The position numbers and the translations under genes were made by a program. The notes below the pieces were generated by a model that did not search any database, was not told where the DNA came from, and was given only the letters and a program-made list of their open reading frames with translations. 64,000 bases of DNA from Linum tenue (lineage: Eukaryota > Streptophyta > Magnoliopsida > Malpighiales > Linaceae). The stretch covers positions 7,899,475 to 7,963,474 of the forward strand of contig CAMGYJ010000008.1 in the NCBI GenBank assembly GCA_946122785.1. The letters are read 5' to 3'. Position 1 is the first letter of the stretch; each line of letters starts with the position of its first letter. Positions 1-11,197 of this stretch are shown here, in pieces.

Positions 1-141
1 GATTCATATATGGACCTCTTTCAACAACCTGAGTTATTGGGACCATTTGGTTTATGATAATTTAGAGTTTTATTTGGCCAAGTGGTCTTGCATTCAAATA
101 TTCACAATCCGCAATATTCATAGTATGTTTAAGTACAAAGT

Positions 142-640
142 ATGACAAATTTGTGCAAACTTCAAGTCTGCGAGTTGGCTTCGTTGGAGGAGGCATGTAA
201 GAAAGTGATATTAGTATCCATAATTAACTTTTCGCCAACATCTCGACCAATGGAAAGGGATGTGTCTCTATTGTTTGCTTCAGGGTTAGATGGAAATCTA
301 TTGAAACCATCTTTGATGAGTTCCCGGTGGGACTCTATGTTATGGTCTCCGATGACGATCTCACTTGTCTTATGATCCTAGAAAAGATGCTCAAAACTTG
401 CAAGCATGAAGTGAAATATATGCAGTAGAGTGGAAGAAGCCATCTCAGTTCTGGAGGGAAGAAAAATGATATGATATTGTCATTAGGGATGTTCATATGT
501 TAGACATGGACGAAGTCAAATTGTTGGAGCACGTCGATGTTGAAATGGATTTGCATGTTATAATAATGTTTGTGGATGATCAAAAGAGTGATGATGAAGG
601 GAGTAACTCATGGTGCTTGTGATTACTTGATTACGTCTTC
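142..640 (+). pseudogene. Unrecognised decayed coding relic
   Basis: Short open stretches in shifting frames run through this segment. The clearest one, read from about 290, contains an acidic run ([10 protein letters not shown]) after a predicted strand, followed by [13 protein letters not shown] and a stop. The style recalls the N-terminal part of plant Mutator-like transposases, but the match is too weak to name. I see no start codon, intron or terminal repeat. It may simply be decayed transposon DNA. Confidence 0.2.
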
Positions 641-1000
641 CTGTATTGAGGCTTTGAAGAGCATATTGCACCACGTGGTACGAAAGGCTAGGGATAAGTG
701 AAAGGAAGTGGAGAAGTAGTCTGGGGGTGCGGATGACAGGGAGCAACCGAAGTAGTTCAATGATGATGATTACTCATTCTTTGGTCAGCGAAGGTAATTG
801 GAGAAAGTCAAAGAGAAGGAAAGATTACAATGAGAATGGAGGTGATAGGGATTACACTTCCTACACACCTCAGGTGGAAATACGAGAGCACCGCGAATAA
901 CACAATAACAAAAGTGTATTGACTTTGAAACTGTATATCACTTAGAATGAAGACAATAACTTTATATGTTTTGTTTGAGAACAAGCTCAAATATGTAAAT

Positions 1001-2259
1001 ATAAATATCACATATGTAATTTAATTTACTCCAATATCTTATGTACGATATAAAACACAAAAAGTCCCTTGATCTAACTTGTAGCTTTGTTGGGTGCAAA
1101 TTATATGTGATACATACATCTTTCTCAAGCAAATCTCTACATTAAAAAAAAAAAAACTAGTACCCAAGTATAACAATATAACAATATTTCACACTCAACC
1201 ACAACCTAACCTATGTGATAAAATATTCATGTGTGTATTTAAATATAGTTAGTGGAATTGCCAAACTCTTCATTCAACAACATTTTTGTGCCATATTGTG
1301 CATGACACAAGAGACTAAATGTGTGACGTTTTCTGTTCATAGACTTTATGTGAGGGTTTGTTTTCACAAGTAAACCTCTTTCAACGCTATACTAAGCTCT
1401 ACTGAATTTGGGCTTCATAATAATTTTAGATTGTAGAGTGCTGTGACTGGTTTGGAATTGAGTTAAATCATAAAAAATTAATGAATGGTAAGCATAATTA
1501 TTGGTTTCATATAAGGGTGGGGAATGATAGGATGCCTAAAGCATTAGTAGAATCATCTTTTTGATTTGCTTCTGTAAATTCTTTCAAAAGTACAAACAAA
1601 TAAAAAATCGATGATATCGAAACCAGAGTGAACTAAACTGAATCAAAATACACACTCGATCTGGCCCTGATCCTGGTTGGTTTCATGCCTTCTGGGGAGA
1701 CTTAAATGCAAAACAAAGAAGTAAGAGGACTGAATGTATAATTTACTATCGAAAAATGGTTATTACAATTTACAAAAGGCCAAACGAACCGCAGACGAAA
1801 AATCCTAGGTGTTAGAACCGTTGAAATGTTGTGAAGAGATCAAAAGCCGAGGAAAAAGAATCCTAAAGTCTACAGAAGCCAAGCCTTGCAATCCAGAATC
1901 CAAATGATGAGCCGGAGACAAGAGGGAAAAAAAATGTGCGAAAGTCGTTCAAAATAATTTCTTTTCCTATGCATAGATAGCCTTGCGCTTCATGAAAGTG
2001 GTTAATGACTTTTAGAATTTATATGTGATTTTTCATGGATCAAAATAATAATAATAATTTAATAGCCAATTAGTAGGTAAAAAGTCTCTCTTTATCATAT
2101 CTTTGGTAAGTTTTGACTTATAATTCTTGATTCAGTAGTAATACCATTAGTTTTAAACCTAAAGATTTTAGGTTCGAATATAAGTATTACCTCAATAATT
2201 GCTTGTTAATTTGAGGCTCGACTTATAATTTGCTTGTTAATTTGAGTTATATAATGAGG
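1001..2259. other. AT-rich intergenic DNA, nothing recognised
   Basis: No coding potential, RNA gene or repeat boundary was recognised here. It ends at the 8-bp target duplication of the hAT element. Confidence 0.5.
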
Positions 2260-2267
2260 AAAATAAC

Positions 2268-5200
2268 AAGTGCTGCGAAAACCGAGCCGAGCCGGCCGGC
2301 CGAGCCGCCAAAACCGCCGACCGGGCACAAAATCGGCTCAGATGAGCCATTTAGCCGGACTGGTTCATTGGGGCGGCCGGCGAGCGGCCGAAGCGGTTAA
2401 CCGCTCGAGCCGGTCGTTCGGTTTTTTTAATTCGACCGGTTGATTTAATTAAAAAAAAATTAAAAAATCGAAAACTAAAGGGGATCGGGATCGGGCTGTT
2501 CTGTAGAAGCAGAACCCTAATTTAATTTTCATTCTTCTATCTTCTTTGTGGAGAAGAGGCAGCGCCGCTCCTCCTCGTCGCCTTTCCTCAGCGTCGTTCC
2601 TCCTCGTCGTTCTTTCCTCCTCGTCGCCATCAACGTCACTCTCAACTGCTCCTGCGGCGATCCCGCCGTCTCCCGCAGCTACGGCGTCTTCTCCTTCTCC
2701 ACCTTCCCTCTGTCGCTTCCCTCTCCGCTCCGGCGACTCTGTCGCTTCCCTCTCCGCTCCGGCGACTCTGTCGCTTCCCTCTCCGCTTCCACTGGCCTCC
2801 CGCCGGATCCGGCCTCGTCTTCTTGCCGGCTAGAGGTCGGTTGTTGCTCAACTTAGAATTTCGATGTTTAAATTCTAGGTTTATGATGATGAAGTTGCTT
2901 AGTGATGGTCTTTGGTTGGTTTTTATTTGGGCTTGAATTAATGGCTGATTCCTAGTGCAGTTATGCAATTAGCAGCAGCACCGATCGACTAAGTCCTCGC
3001 CCTGTGAGCCATACAAACCAGATCGGGTGTTGCTTGCCTGCTGCGAGGTGTGGTTGGGGATGCTTCTTTATTATATTTCCTTCATGTCTCCTTTTGAGGC
3101 GATGTTGCTGCCTGCCAGCTGATATTGCATTCATTTTTAATTTTTATTGTTGTTGGAAAGAAGAGCTAAGCAACTGGGGGGAAGGGTGGGGACTAGGAGA
3201 TCTTTTGGGAAGATACCCTCCCTCCCAATTAGTTGCTGATATTTGCAATTGGATATTGCATTCATTTTTATTGCTGCCTGCCAGCTGATATTGCATTCAT
3301 TTTTAGTTTTTACTGTACTCAATTAGTTGCTGATTTGATCTTTGTGGTGCGTGGGTTTCCTTCAATTAGTTGCTGATTTGATCTTTCTTTTGTAGATGAG
3401 TACTCCAAATCCAGATAGTGGTACTCAATCAACAACACCAAGCTCTACTGCTTCAACTGGGCAAGCTGGTCGAGGAAAGAATGATCCTGCTTGGAATTAC
3501 ATCCAAGAAATCAAAGATGATAATGGGAAGGTGCTGGCACTCAAATGCATGCTATGTGGAATTGAGAAAAGGGGAGGGGGAATTCATCGGATGAAAGAGC
3601 ATCTTGCTCATTCTACAAAAGGGAATATTGTGAAATGCTCAAAAGTTCCCTATGATGTGCGTCTGAGATTTGCAAATATTCTTAAAGAATATGATGAAAA
3701 GAAGGAAGGGAAGTCGAAATCTAATGATCCTATCATTGGTGACAAAGATGACGATGTGGTTGAGTTACCGAGATCACAGGCAACTAAAAATGTTAGTGAC
3801 TTGATGAAGAAAGCTAAGGGAGCTGTTTTTTTGCTTCAAGAACCACTCCTGGGTCGCAACCAAGCATCAAAAGTGCAATGGCTACTAAGGATGCAATTCA
3901 TAGAGCTCATATGATTTGTGCAGAATTCTTCTATGAGAATTGCATACCTTTTAATGTAGCTCACTCAGATAGTTGGCAGAGAATGTTTGATGCTGCACTT
4001 GCTATTGGTCCAGGATTTAAGGTACCATCATATCATGATTTAAGGGTGCCTTTACTAGTTGATTGGAAGAGAGAAACCCAGCTAATTGTTGATCAACAAA
4101 GAGCCGTTTGGGGACAGCGTGGGTGTACTTTAATGGCTGATGGTTGGACTGATCAACAAGGTAGAAGTTTGGTCAATCTATTGGTCTATTGTAGTAGAGG
4201 TCTTTGTTTTCTTAAATCTGTTGATGCAACAACGGTTGTGAAGACTGCAAAGAACCTTTTCAAGATATTTGATGAAGCAATTCAGTGGATTGGCGTGGGC
4301 AATGTGGTTCATGTGGTCACTGATAATGCAGCAAACTACAAGTCATGTGGTAAGATTATTCATAAGACTTATCCACATATTTATTGGTCTCCATGTGCAA
4401 CTCATTGCATGAATTTGATATTGAGTGATTTTGGAGATTTGGAGAATGTGAAGGCTGTCATTCAAAAGGCTAGAAGAGTCACTGTGTTTGTTTATAATCA
4501 TTCTCCTGTGATTAATTGGTTGAAAGCAAGGCCAAATTGGAAGCAAATAGTGAGACCTGGTGCAACTCGCTTTGCTACTAATTTCCTCTTCATGAAGAGT
4601 GTGTATGAGCACAAGGTTGATTTACAAGCTTTAGCAGTGAGTGAGTTCTTCAATGCAGATGAATCATCTAAGACTGCAAAAGGAAAGGCGGTGAGTGCTA
4701 TATTGTTAGATGCTCAGTTTTGGGGTGATTGTTTGGAGATGTCAAATGTGGCTCAACCAGTCATGAAGTTGTTGAAGCTTGTGGATTCAGATGAGAAGCC
4801 CACTCTTGCTTATGTTTATGAGGGAATGAGAAGAGCAGTTAAGGGAATCAAAGAGATCTTTTTAGGTAAAGAGACTTTGTACAAGTCTTACATTGACATC
4901 ATCAACAAAAGGTGGGATAAGCGTTTCCGGGGGGATCTAGTCAAAGCAGCTTATTTCTTCAATCCTGCTCTCAAATATGATAAGGAATATGTGGGGGACA
5001 TTGAGGTGAAGGGGGCTATAATAAACTTGCTTGAAAAGCCCCAACTTTGTAGTGATGGTTTGCAAGCATGTAAGGAACTGAAACTGTTTGAGGAAGCGAA
5101 GGGGACTTTTGGTAGGGACTTGGCTGTTAGAGGTAGATCGTCACTTGATCCAGGTAATATGAAGTATCATGATTTGTAATGCAATAGTTGGTCTATTTAA

Positions 5201-6264
5201 TTGTGTTTGTTCTAATAAATTATTTTTCTTTGTAGATGATTGGTGGAATACCTTTGGTGATAGTGCAGCATTGTTGAAGAACCTTGCACTTCGAGTCCTA
5301 AGCCAAACTTCTGCCTCTTCTGGATGTGAAAGAAATTGGAGTGTGTTCGAGCGGATTCACACCAAGAAGAGGAACAGTATAGAGCATGATAGACTAAGCG
5401 ATCTAGTCTTTGTGAACTACAACATGAAGCTAGCAAAGAGGTATGTGATAAATAGCAAATATGTATGATTTGAGTACAAAATATTTTTGTCATGAAATAG
5501 TGACATATTTGACTTGTATTTAATCATTCATAGGTCTCGTACTAGAAAAAGTAAGTTCTTGGTTGATCCATTTGACTATGAATGGATTAATGCCACTGAA
5601 TTTTGGGTTATGGATGAGGAAGAGGATCCAACTCCAGATCTTAGCTTTGATGAGTTGATGCAAGCTATGGGTGATAATAATGCTAATGACGTTCCTGAAG
5701 GAAGTGGAACTACAAGTAGGAAAAGAGGTCGCAATGAAGGTTGGATTGACATATTATTAGTAAATGAAGAATGTTCAACTTTGATCTATTTTTAACACAT
5801 GATTTCTAACATATTTTTGTTTACTTATTAGATGATGATGGACATGATGGTAGCACAACAATTGGGATGGCGTCTTCAAGCAGTGATTCATCTGATGCTA
5901 GTGATGGTTAATGAAATGATGATGAAGTTGTATTTGATAGTCGTTTGAGTTTGAGACTTTGAGTGGTTTCCATGTTTAAGACTCTTGTTTAATGTTCAAA
6001 CTCGTGTGATATTGCATCTATTTTGGAACAATGTGGTGGTTTGGAATTGAATTTTAGATCTTTCAGTACTGATGTTCTAGAATGGTTTAAGAGAATAATT
6101 TACTTGTGGTTTACCATGATTAAGAAGTGTCTACTATTACAGATGAATGTTTATTAGGTACCGGTTCTCAAACGGTTTATAAACGGTCTAATGCCGGCTG
6201 GACCACTAATGACCGAGCCGTTCACGTTACCGGCTCATACTCCGGCTCGGCTTTGACAGCATTG
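2268..6264 (+). mobile_element. hAT transposon, 4.0 kb, with 8-bp target duplication
   Basis: The element is flanked by the direct repeat AAAATAAC (2260-2267 and 6265-6272), the 8-bp target duplication expected of hAT elements. Its ends are imperfect inverted repeats: left AAGTGCTGCGAAAACCGAG, right (reverse complement) CAATGCTGTCAAAGCCGAG. Just inside both ends are many GAGCCG/CGGCTC motifs, like the subterminal transposase-binding repeats of this superfamily. The GC-rich left part (2500-2850) looks like promoter and untranslated leader. A transposase gene fills 3396-5911. The right end lies 224 bp before the start codon of the PPR gene, so the element may bear on that gene's promoter. Boundaries could slide by 1-2 bp because GAAAATAACA is shared on both sides. 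Confidence 0.93.
3396..5911 (+). pseudogene. hAT transposase, BED-type, one frameshift
   Basis: The gene codes for an Ac/hAT-type transposase. The N-terminal part has a BED zinc finger (W-N-Y near residue 32, the C-x2-C pair in LKCMLCGIEK, and later H residues). Next comes the DUF659 and RNase-H-like core (LMADGWTD, VVTDNAANY, CATHCMNLIL) and last the C-terminal dimerisation region (LSQTSASSGCERNWSVFE). Coding segments: 3396 to about 3830, frameshift, on to 5153, then 5236-5440, 5534-5739 and 5832-5911 (stop TAA). All three introns are GT-AG and keep frame. The ATG at 3396 directly follows a TTTTGTAG acceptor, so an upstream untranslated exon is likely. The only lesion is a frame change at a run of seven T (3826-3832); one more T would put the upstream and downstream frames in register. 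It may be real or an assembly error. Otherwise the protein looks fresh. Confidence 0.88.
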
Positions 6265-6488
6265 AAAATAACAGAAATGAAATACTTTCGTAGAACCAGT
6301 TAGATTGAAAGGATTTAATTTTAATGAAATGAAGTATAAGGACCGATTGTGGACTGTACAACTAGCTAGGAGGACCAAATTGTTAATTTCTTTAATGAAA
6401 CAGGTAGCAACTCGCAAAATCCCATCTAATTCCAAGTCCTATTGCTCTCTCTTCTTCGTTCTCTCCCTACATCTCTGTCACCGAAGCT

Positions 6489-8033
6489 ATGGCTTTTCGA
6501 CCTCTCGCTTCCAAAACGAGACCCTTCTTTTTCAGCTCTCACTTCCGCTCTCTCGCCTCTCTCGCCCCACAGACCTTCCAAACCCAGCCGTTGCCAGAGC
6601 TGGTAAGCGAGATTTCTCGCCTTCTCAGCGACCACCGGAACCCGCACCACGATTTGGAGCTCTCACTCCGCGCTTATCGCCCGCAAATCTCCGCGGAGGC
6701 CGTCGAACAGGTGTTGAAGCGCTGCAGGAATCTAGGGTTCTCTGCTCACAGGTTCTTCCTTTGGGCCAAGAGTATTAATGGGTTTCAACACAGTGCCCAC
6801 AGCTATCACATTCTGGTGGACATTTTAGGAGCTAGCAGGCAGTTCGCTATACTATGGGATTTCTTGATAGAGATGAGAGATTCTCGCGAATTTGAAGTAA
6901 ATTCGGAGACTTTCTGGCTTGTATTCAGAGCTTATAGCAGGGCTAACCTCCCCAATGATGCCATTCGAGCTTTCGGCAGAATGGCAGAGTTTGATTTGAA
7001 GCCTGGGATTAATGATCTCGACCAGCTTGTATATGCGCTTTGCAAACGCAGGCATGTGAAGCAGGCCCAGGAGTTTGTTGATAGAGTTAAGCATGAGATC
7101 GATCCGACGGTGAAAACGTATAGTATATTGGTGCGGGGATGGGGAGACAATGGGGACATGGAATCTGCACGGAAGGTGTTTGATGAAATGCTTCAACGAG
7201 GGTGTGCAGTCGATGTACCTGCGTACAACAGCTTGTTGGAAGCTTTATGCAAGGGAGGGAGCGTCAATGAAGCGTATAACATGTTCCGAGAAATGGGTTC
7301 TCGCGGAATCCAACCTGATGCTGGTAGCTATGCGATATTCGTTCGTGCATACTGTGAGGCAAATGATATTCATTCGGCTTTCCGGGTGCTTGATAGAATC
7401 AAAAGATACAATCTTCTGGCCAATGTGTTCACATATAATTGTGTCATAAAGAAGCTCTGTAAGACGGATAGAGTAGACGAGGCCTACCAGCTTCTTGATG
7501 AGATGCTGGAGAAGGGGGTTACTCCTGATGCATGGAGTTACAACGCGATACTAGCATATCATTGCGAGCATTCAGAGGTCAACAGAGCTACCAACCTGGT
7601 TTCCCGAATGGCAAAAGATGGCTGCTTGCCTGATCGGCATAGCTACAACATGGTGCTGAAATTGCTGGTAAGGGTTGGTAGATTCGACAGAGCAACCCAA
7701 GTATGGGAGAGCATGGAGGAGAACAAGTTTTATTCATCTGTTTCGACCTATGCGGTTATGATTCACGGTCTGTGCAAGAAAAGGGGTAAGCTTGAAGAGG
7801 CATGTAGGTATTTTGAGATGATGCTTGATGAGGGCATTCCACCATATTCTTCCACTATTGAGATGCTGAGAAACCGACTTATCGGGTTGGGACTAATGGA
7901 TACCATCGAGATACTTGGTGGTAAAATGGAAAGAAGCTCTTGTTGTTCAATACAGGAGCTGGCTGCTGAAATGAGAGGCCATAAGAGTCATGTGAGGTCC
8001 AGAAGGGAAGTGACAGAGTCTGAAAGTGATTGA
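6489..8033 (+). CDS. P-class pentatricopeptide repeat protein, organelle-targeted
   Basis: The gene is a 514-residue intronless ORF. The first 30 or so residues are rich in Arg, Ser and Phe with no acidic residue (MAFRPLASKTRPFFFSSHFR), as in a mitochondrial transit peptide. From about residue 100 to 460 the protein is a run of some nine to ten 35-residue PPR motifs, for example TYSILVRGWGDNGDMESARK, AYNSLLEALCKGGSVNEAYN and SYNAILAYHCEHSEVNRATN. There is no E or DYW tail, so it belongs to the P class, which binds specific organellar RNAs for stabilisation, splicing or translation. The pattern resembles the Arabidopsis At1g52640 type, though orthology was not tested. An upstream in-frame start is unlikely because the transit signal begins at this ATG. 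The hAT element ends 224 bp upstream. Confidence 0.9.
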   Translation: MAFRPLASKTRPFFFSSHFRSLASLAPQTFQTQPLPELVSEISRLLSDHRNPHHDLELSLRAYRPQISAEAVEQVLKRCRNLGFSAHRFFLWAKSINGFQHSAHSYHILVDILGASRQFAILWDFLIEMRDSREFEVNSETFWLVFRAYSRANLPNDAIRAFGRMAEFDLKPGINDLDQLVYALCKRRHVKQAQEFVDRVKHEIDPTVKTYSILVRGWGDNGDMESARKVFDEMLQRGCAVDVPAYNSLLEALCKGGSVNEAYNMFREMGSRGIQPDAGSYAIFVRAYCEANDIHSAFRVLDRIKRYNLLANVFTYNCVIKKLCKTDRVDEAYQLLDEMLEKGVTPDAWSYNAILAYHCEHSEVNRATNLVSRMAKDGCLPDRHSYNMVLKLLVRVGRFDRATQVWESMEENKFYSSVSTYAVMIHGLCKKRGKLEEACRYFEMMLDEGIPPYSSTIEMLRNRLIGLGLMDTIEILGGKMERSSCCSIQELAAEMRGHKSHVRSRREVTESESD

Positions 8034-8109
8034 ATACTGAAACATTCTTGTACATATGAAATGTGGCTACTCTTTATTGCCCCAACTTCATATTGTTTCA
8101 ATTTTTGGC

Positions 8110-8480
8110 GTTTTCTGTGTGGGAACTAAAAGAGCTGATGTGACAAGGACTTTCGGGATAACTGGTAGATGTGATGGGGGCTGAAGTGTTGACGATGAAG
8201 GAGACATCTCAGAATCTTTTCTATGTCACAGATGTAATGGGGAAATTGGCGGATAGGAAGATAATGGAGTATGTTAGGGGAAAGATAGGGTTGAGTTGCT
8301 TGCAGGTAAAGGAACTGCCACCCCTGGTGTACCACAAGGAAGGTGGGGAGAGGGATGGGCATGCGGTTGCTGTGGGGAAGTTGGGAGAACAATTATCCAA
8401 TGTCTGTTAGCAGCAAGGAAGGTCAAAAGAGACATGGCAAAGGATTGGTTGACTGACAATACCTCAGGCGCAGCCAAGTA
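8110..8480 (+). pseudogene. ACT-domain repeat (ACR) gene, 3' fragment
   Basis: From 8174 the sequence reads NLFYVTDVMGKLADRKIMEY, then LQVKELPPLVYHKEGGERDG, which closely follows the last ACT domain and tail of plant ACR proteins (proposed amino-acid sensors with four ACT domains). The preceding ACT strand (RADVTRTFGITGR) lies in another frame upstream of about 8165 and meets a stop, so there is at least one frameshift. The usual C-terminal hydrophobic tail is missing. The rest of the gene is absent from the window. It is best read as a dead 3' fragment, 80 bp after the PPR stop codon. Confidence 0.7.
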
Positions 8481-9033
8481 TGTGATTCTGTTTTCAATTT
8501 AATAGAGAAATAGGTGGCTGCTATGTAGTGTGGATGAACTACATGGATGAGAAGGTCTTGGCCTCTTGGGTATGTCTGCAACAGATTGGATTAGTCTTAT
8601 AGGGAGAAATGGAAAGGTTGAATGCATTTAAATTAAAGGAATACATACATATATAGATGATGAACCATTTTACTCCATTAGAGCCCTGTTCAGTTGATAG
8701 AATTGCAGGAACACTTCATGAAGGGATTCAGGAGTTAGTCTCCTTCCTTGGATACACTACCTCATGTCTAGAGATACATAAGGAGTTCATGGTTGGATGT
8801 TGTATGTTTTTGTACAGTCTTTGTGCATTTTTCTTAAGCAATAATATGGTCATCAATAGAAAAAAACACATGTGCAGGCTGCTCCCAGGAGTTCCTTAGC
8901 TCCCCATCTCTAAAACTCTGTTTTTCCATCTCTAAAACTCATCTGGAGTCTCTAGCTAACATATTACTGGTGGCCTTAGTCGATACTTGGTTGCTTGCTA
9001 CAAATAAAACCACCAAAATGCTGCAAAAATTGG
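8481..9033. other. Intergenic DNA, nothing recognised
   Basis: This is the gap between the ACR fragment and the 3' end of the CYP94 gene. A short ORF at 8657-8899 has no recognisable similarity and is not called. Confidence 0.5.
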
Positions 9034-10581
9034 CTACATACCAATACCGTTCCTCGTCCTCCTTCTCTTGATCACGACGGGCAACCCACCTCGCATCCTG
9101 AGAAGCAGCGACAACACGTAAGGTGGGTTCATCATCCTCTCTGGACTCGCACCTCCGTCGACGGGCAACACTTGGAAGTCCATCATCACCGCCGACACAA
9201 TCGCCTTCATCTGCATATAAGCCATCTCCTTCCCCAAACACATTCGGGGGCCACAGTGGAACACAGGATACCTGAACGGATCCACCGGCTTGCATCTTCC
9301 CTCACCATCCAGCCATCTCTCCGGCTTAAACTCCAGGACATCCGCCCCCCACACTTTCTCCATCCTTCCAACCGCGTAGGCAGAGTAGTCGGCAAACCAC
9401 CCTTTCCTCACCTGGGTTCCGTCCGGCCACACCGCATCCTCCACCGCTAATCTCGAATTCAGCGGCACCGGCGGGAACAGCCGCATTGACTCGGATAGAG
9501 CCGCGTGCAGGTAATCTAGCCCCTTCAACTCCTCGTACCCGAATCTTCTTCTGCTCTGTCCGAGCCCCAAAGACGACAGTTCGCGGTGGATCAAGTTTGC
9601 GACACGTGGGTTCCCGGCGACGAGCCAGAAGAACCAAGTGAGAGCAGTTGAAGTGCTGTCCTTCCCGGCCAGTACAAAGCTTATCACGATGTCTCTGAGA
9701 AACTTGCGCCTCTGTTTTTCGTCCTCGAACTCCATGGTCGAGCTCCAAACCATGAATCTCGCTAACAAGTCCTGATGGTTCCGGTCGTTGCTTTCTTCTT
9801 TTGATGCAATTACGCCCAGGGCGAAATCGTTGATCGTGTTGACGGACTCTCGGAATCGCTTCTCCGACCCTAGATTAAGAAACCTCTTGAGCTTCCAGAA
9901 CAGAGGAGCAGGGGAGGTGATCCTCCGGAAGCAATTCTCCACGGCGTAGTCAAAGGCGTCCATGAAGTCGAGGTTTCGGGTGAAAGATTCTGGATCCACA
10001 CCGAACCCAACTCTGCAAATGCTCCTAAAACCGAATTTGTTCAACGTTGATTGAAGATCGAGTACCCTGTTTTCCTCCTCTGCTCGAGACAGGAAAGGGA
10101 GCAAGTTGTCGGAGATTTCAGAATCCACGACTTCCGAGACGAACAGCCTGAGAGAGTTGGTGGAGAACTCGTGACTGGCAATCTTACGTTGGAGGGTCCA
10201 GATCTGGCCGTCGGCGTTGAAGATGCCGTCGCCGAGGAGCTCGTCGAGGATGTCGCTGAAGCGAGAGCCCTTGATGTAGTTGGAGAAGTTTGGGGAGGCG
10301 AGCATGTGCTGGATGTTGTCCGTGTTTGCAGTGCAGACGCCATTGGAGATGTTGAGGAAGGAGTTGACTTGAATGGACAAGGATGGTGTGTGGCGTATCA
10401 TGTCTGTGATCCAGTCGTGGAACCGGTGGAGGTTCCGGAGTAAACTGAGGACGTTTCCGATTACAGGGTGCGATTCTGGGCATGGGTTTTTGGTAGCTGG
10501 ATGTGATTTGATGAAGAAGAAGATGATGAAAATGGAGATCAGGAGTGACGAGATGAAGGTGAGAGAGATGAATTCCAGCAT
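9034..10581 (-). CDS. Cytochrome P450, CYP94 family
   Basis: The gene is a single-exon 515-residue P450. The first 25 residues are a hydrophobic ER anchor. The oxygen-binding I-helix motif is LAGKDSTSTALTWFFWL (about residue 303), the ExxR motif is ESMRLFPPVP (about 361), and the haem loop is FHCGPRMCLGKEMAYMQMK (about 440) with the Cys ligand in place. The F-W-L I-helix and the GKEMAYMQMK tail are typical of CYP94 (CYP86 clan) enzymes, which omega-hydroxylate or further oxidise fatty-acid chains; some CYP94 members inactivate jasmonoyl-isoleucine. The sequence looks closer to the CYP94D side than to CYP94B/C, so the substrate cannot be stated. The haem loop has Cys where CYP94 proteins usually carry Ala (HCGPR instead of HAGPR). 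Single-exon structure is normal for this family. Confidence 0.92.
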   Translation of the reverse strand: MLEFISLTFISSLLISIFIIFFFIKSHPATKNPCPESHPVIGNVLSLLRNLHRFHDWITDMIRHTPSLSIQVNSFLNISNGVCTANTDNIQHMLASPNFSNYIKGSRFSDILDELLGDGIFNADGQIWTLQRKIASHEFSTNSLRLFVSEVVDSEISDNLLPFLSRAEEENRVLDLQSTLNKFGFRSICRVGFGVDPESFTRNLDFMDAFDYAVENCFRRITSPAPLFWKLKRFLNLGSEKRFRESVNTINDFALGVIASKEESNDRNHQDLLARFMVWSSTMEFEDEKQRRKFLRDIVISFVLAGKDSTSTALTWFFWLVAGNPRVANLIHRELSSLGLGQSRRRFGYEELKGLDYLHAALSESMRLFPPVPLNSRLAVEDAVWPDGTQVRKGWFADYSAYAVGRMEKVWGADVLEFKPERWLDGEGRCKPVDPFRYPVFHCGPRMCLGKEMAYMQMKAIVSAVMMDFQVLPVDGGASPERMMNPPYVLSLLLRMRGGLPVVIKRRRTRNGIGM

Positions 10582-11197
10582 TGTTTTCCAACCTAGTGTT
10601 TACCGTGGGAGAATGTGAATTGGCAGAAATGGGAGCTCTCTCTCTCTTGAATTCCTGGCCTCACAAATGTCTCATAGTTTAGCTTATCAGTTTAGGAGTT
10701 GGCAGTGATTTTGAACTCGTATACTGTAGTTTTGTGATGGTGGTAAGCACAACCATTTTCCAGGCAAAGCTAAAATAGAGTGAAACCCCCCAATTATACA
10801 AGTCAAAGGATCAATGCTTGGGAGTTGGGAGACATCTCCGAAGACAGTATCTATTCTAGACGTTGACCTGGGATAAATTGGATTGGTAAGAAAAAGAAAA
10901 AAAATCTAGCTAACACAATTACAAGAGTCTTTATTCAGCAATAACTTTTGTGCTTAGAACAAGATACCAGTACTCATAAGTCATAAGGCTTCTTGGTATG
11001 ACTAACCTGACTGTACATAGGCAACAACCTTCATGAGAAGTTTGTTTTTCATAACTACATCAGCTCAACTACAAAACTTAAAAGACTTGGGACATCTGTT
11101 CTTCTATAGAAATGCAGCAACAAAAATGTCTGGGTTGGCTGGTTACAGAGGCTATATATCTATCTTATCTATTATGTCACACATACTCAGAATTTTA
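10582..11197. other. Upstream region of CYP94 and 3' flank of KUP gene
   Basis: Both neighbours are on the minus strand. A short CT-rich stretch (10632-10648) lies 50 bp upstream of the CYP94 start and may be part of its leader. Nothing else was recognised. Confidence 0.4.

Noticed and set aside
2546..2856. Ser/Pro-rich ORFs at the hAT left side
   Set aside because: Two overlapping frames of a simple TCC/CCG-rich tract; more likely leader or promoter DNA of the transposase gene.
10051..10443. Plus-strand ORF opposite the CYP94 gene
   Set aside because: It is an antisense shadow; the codon pattern is the mirror of the P450 frame.
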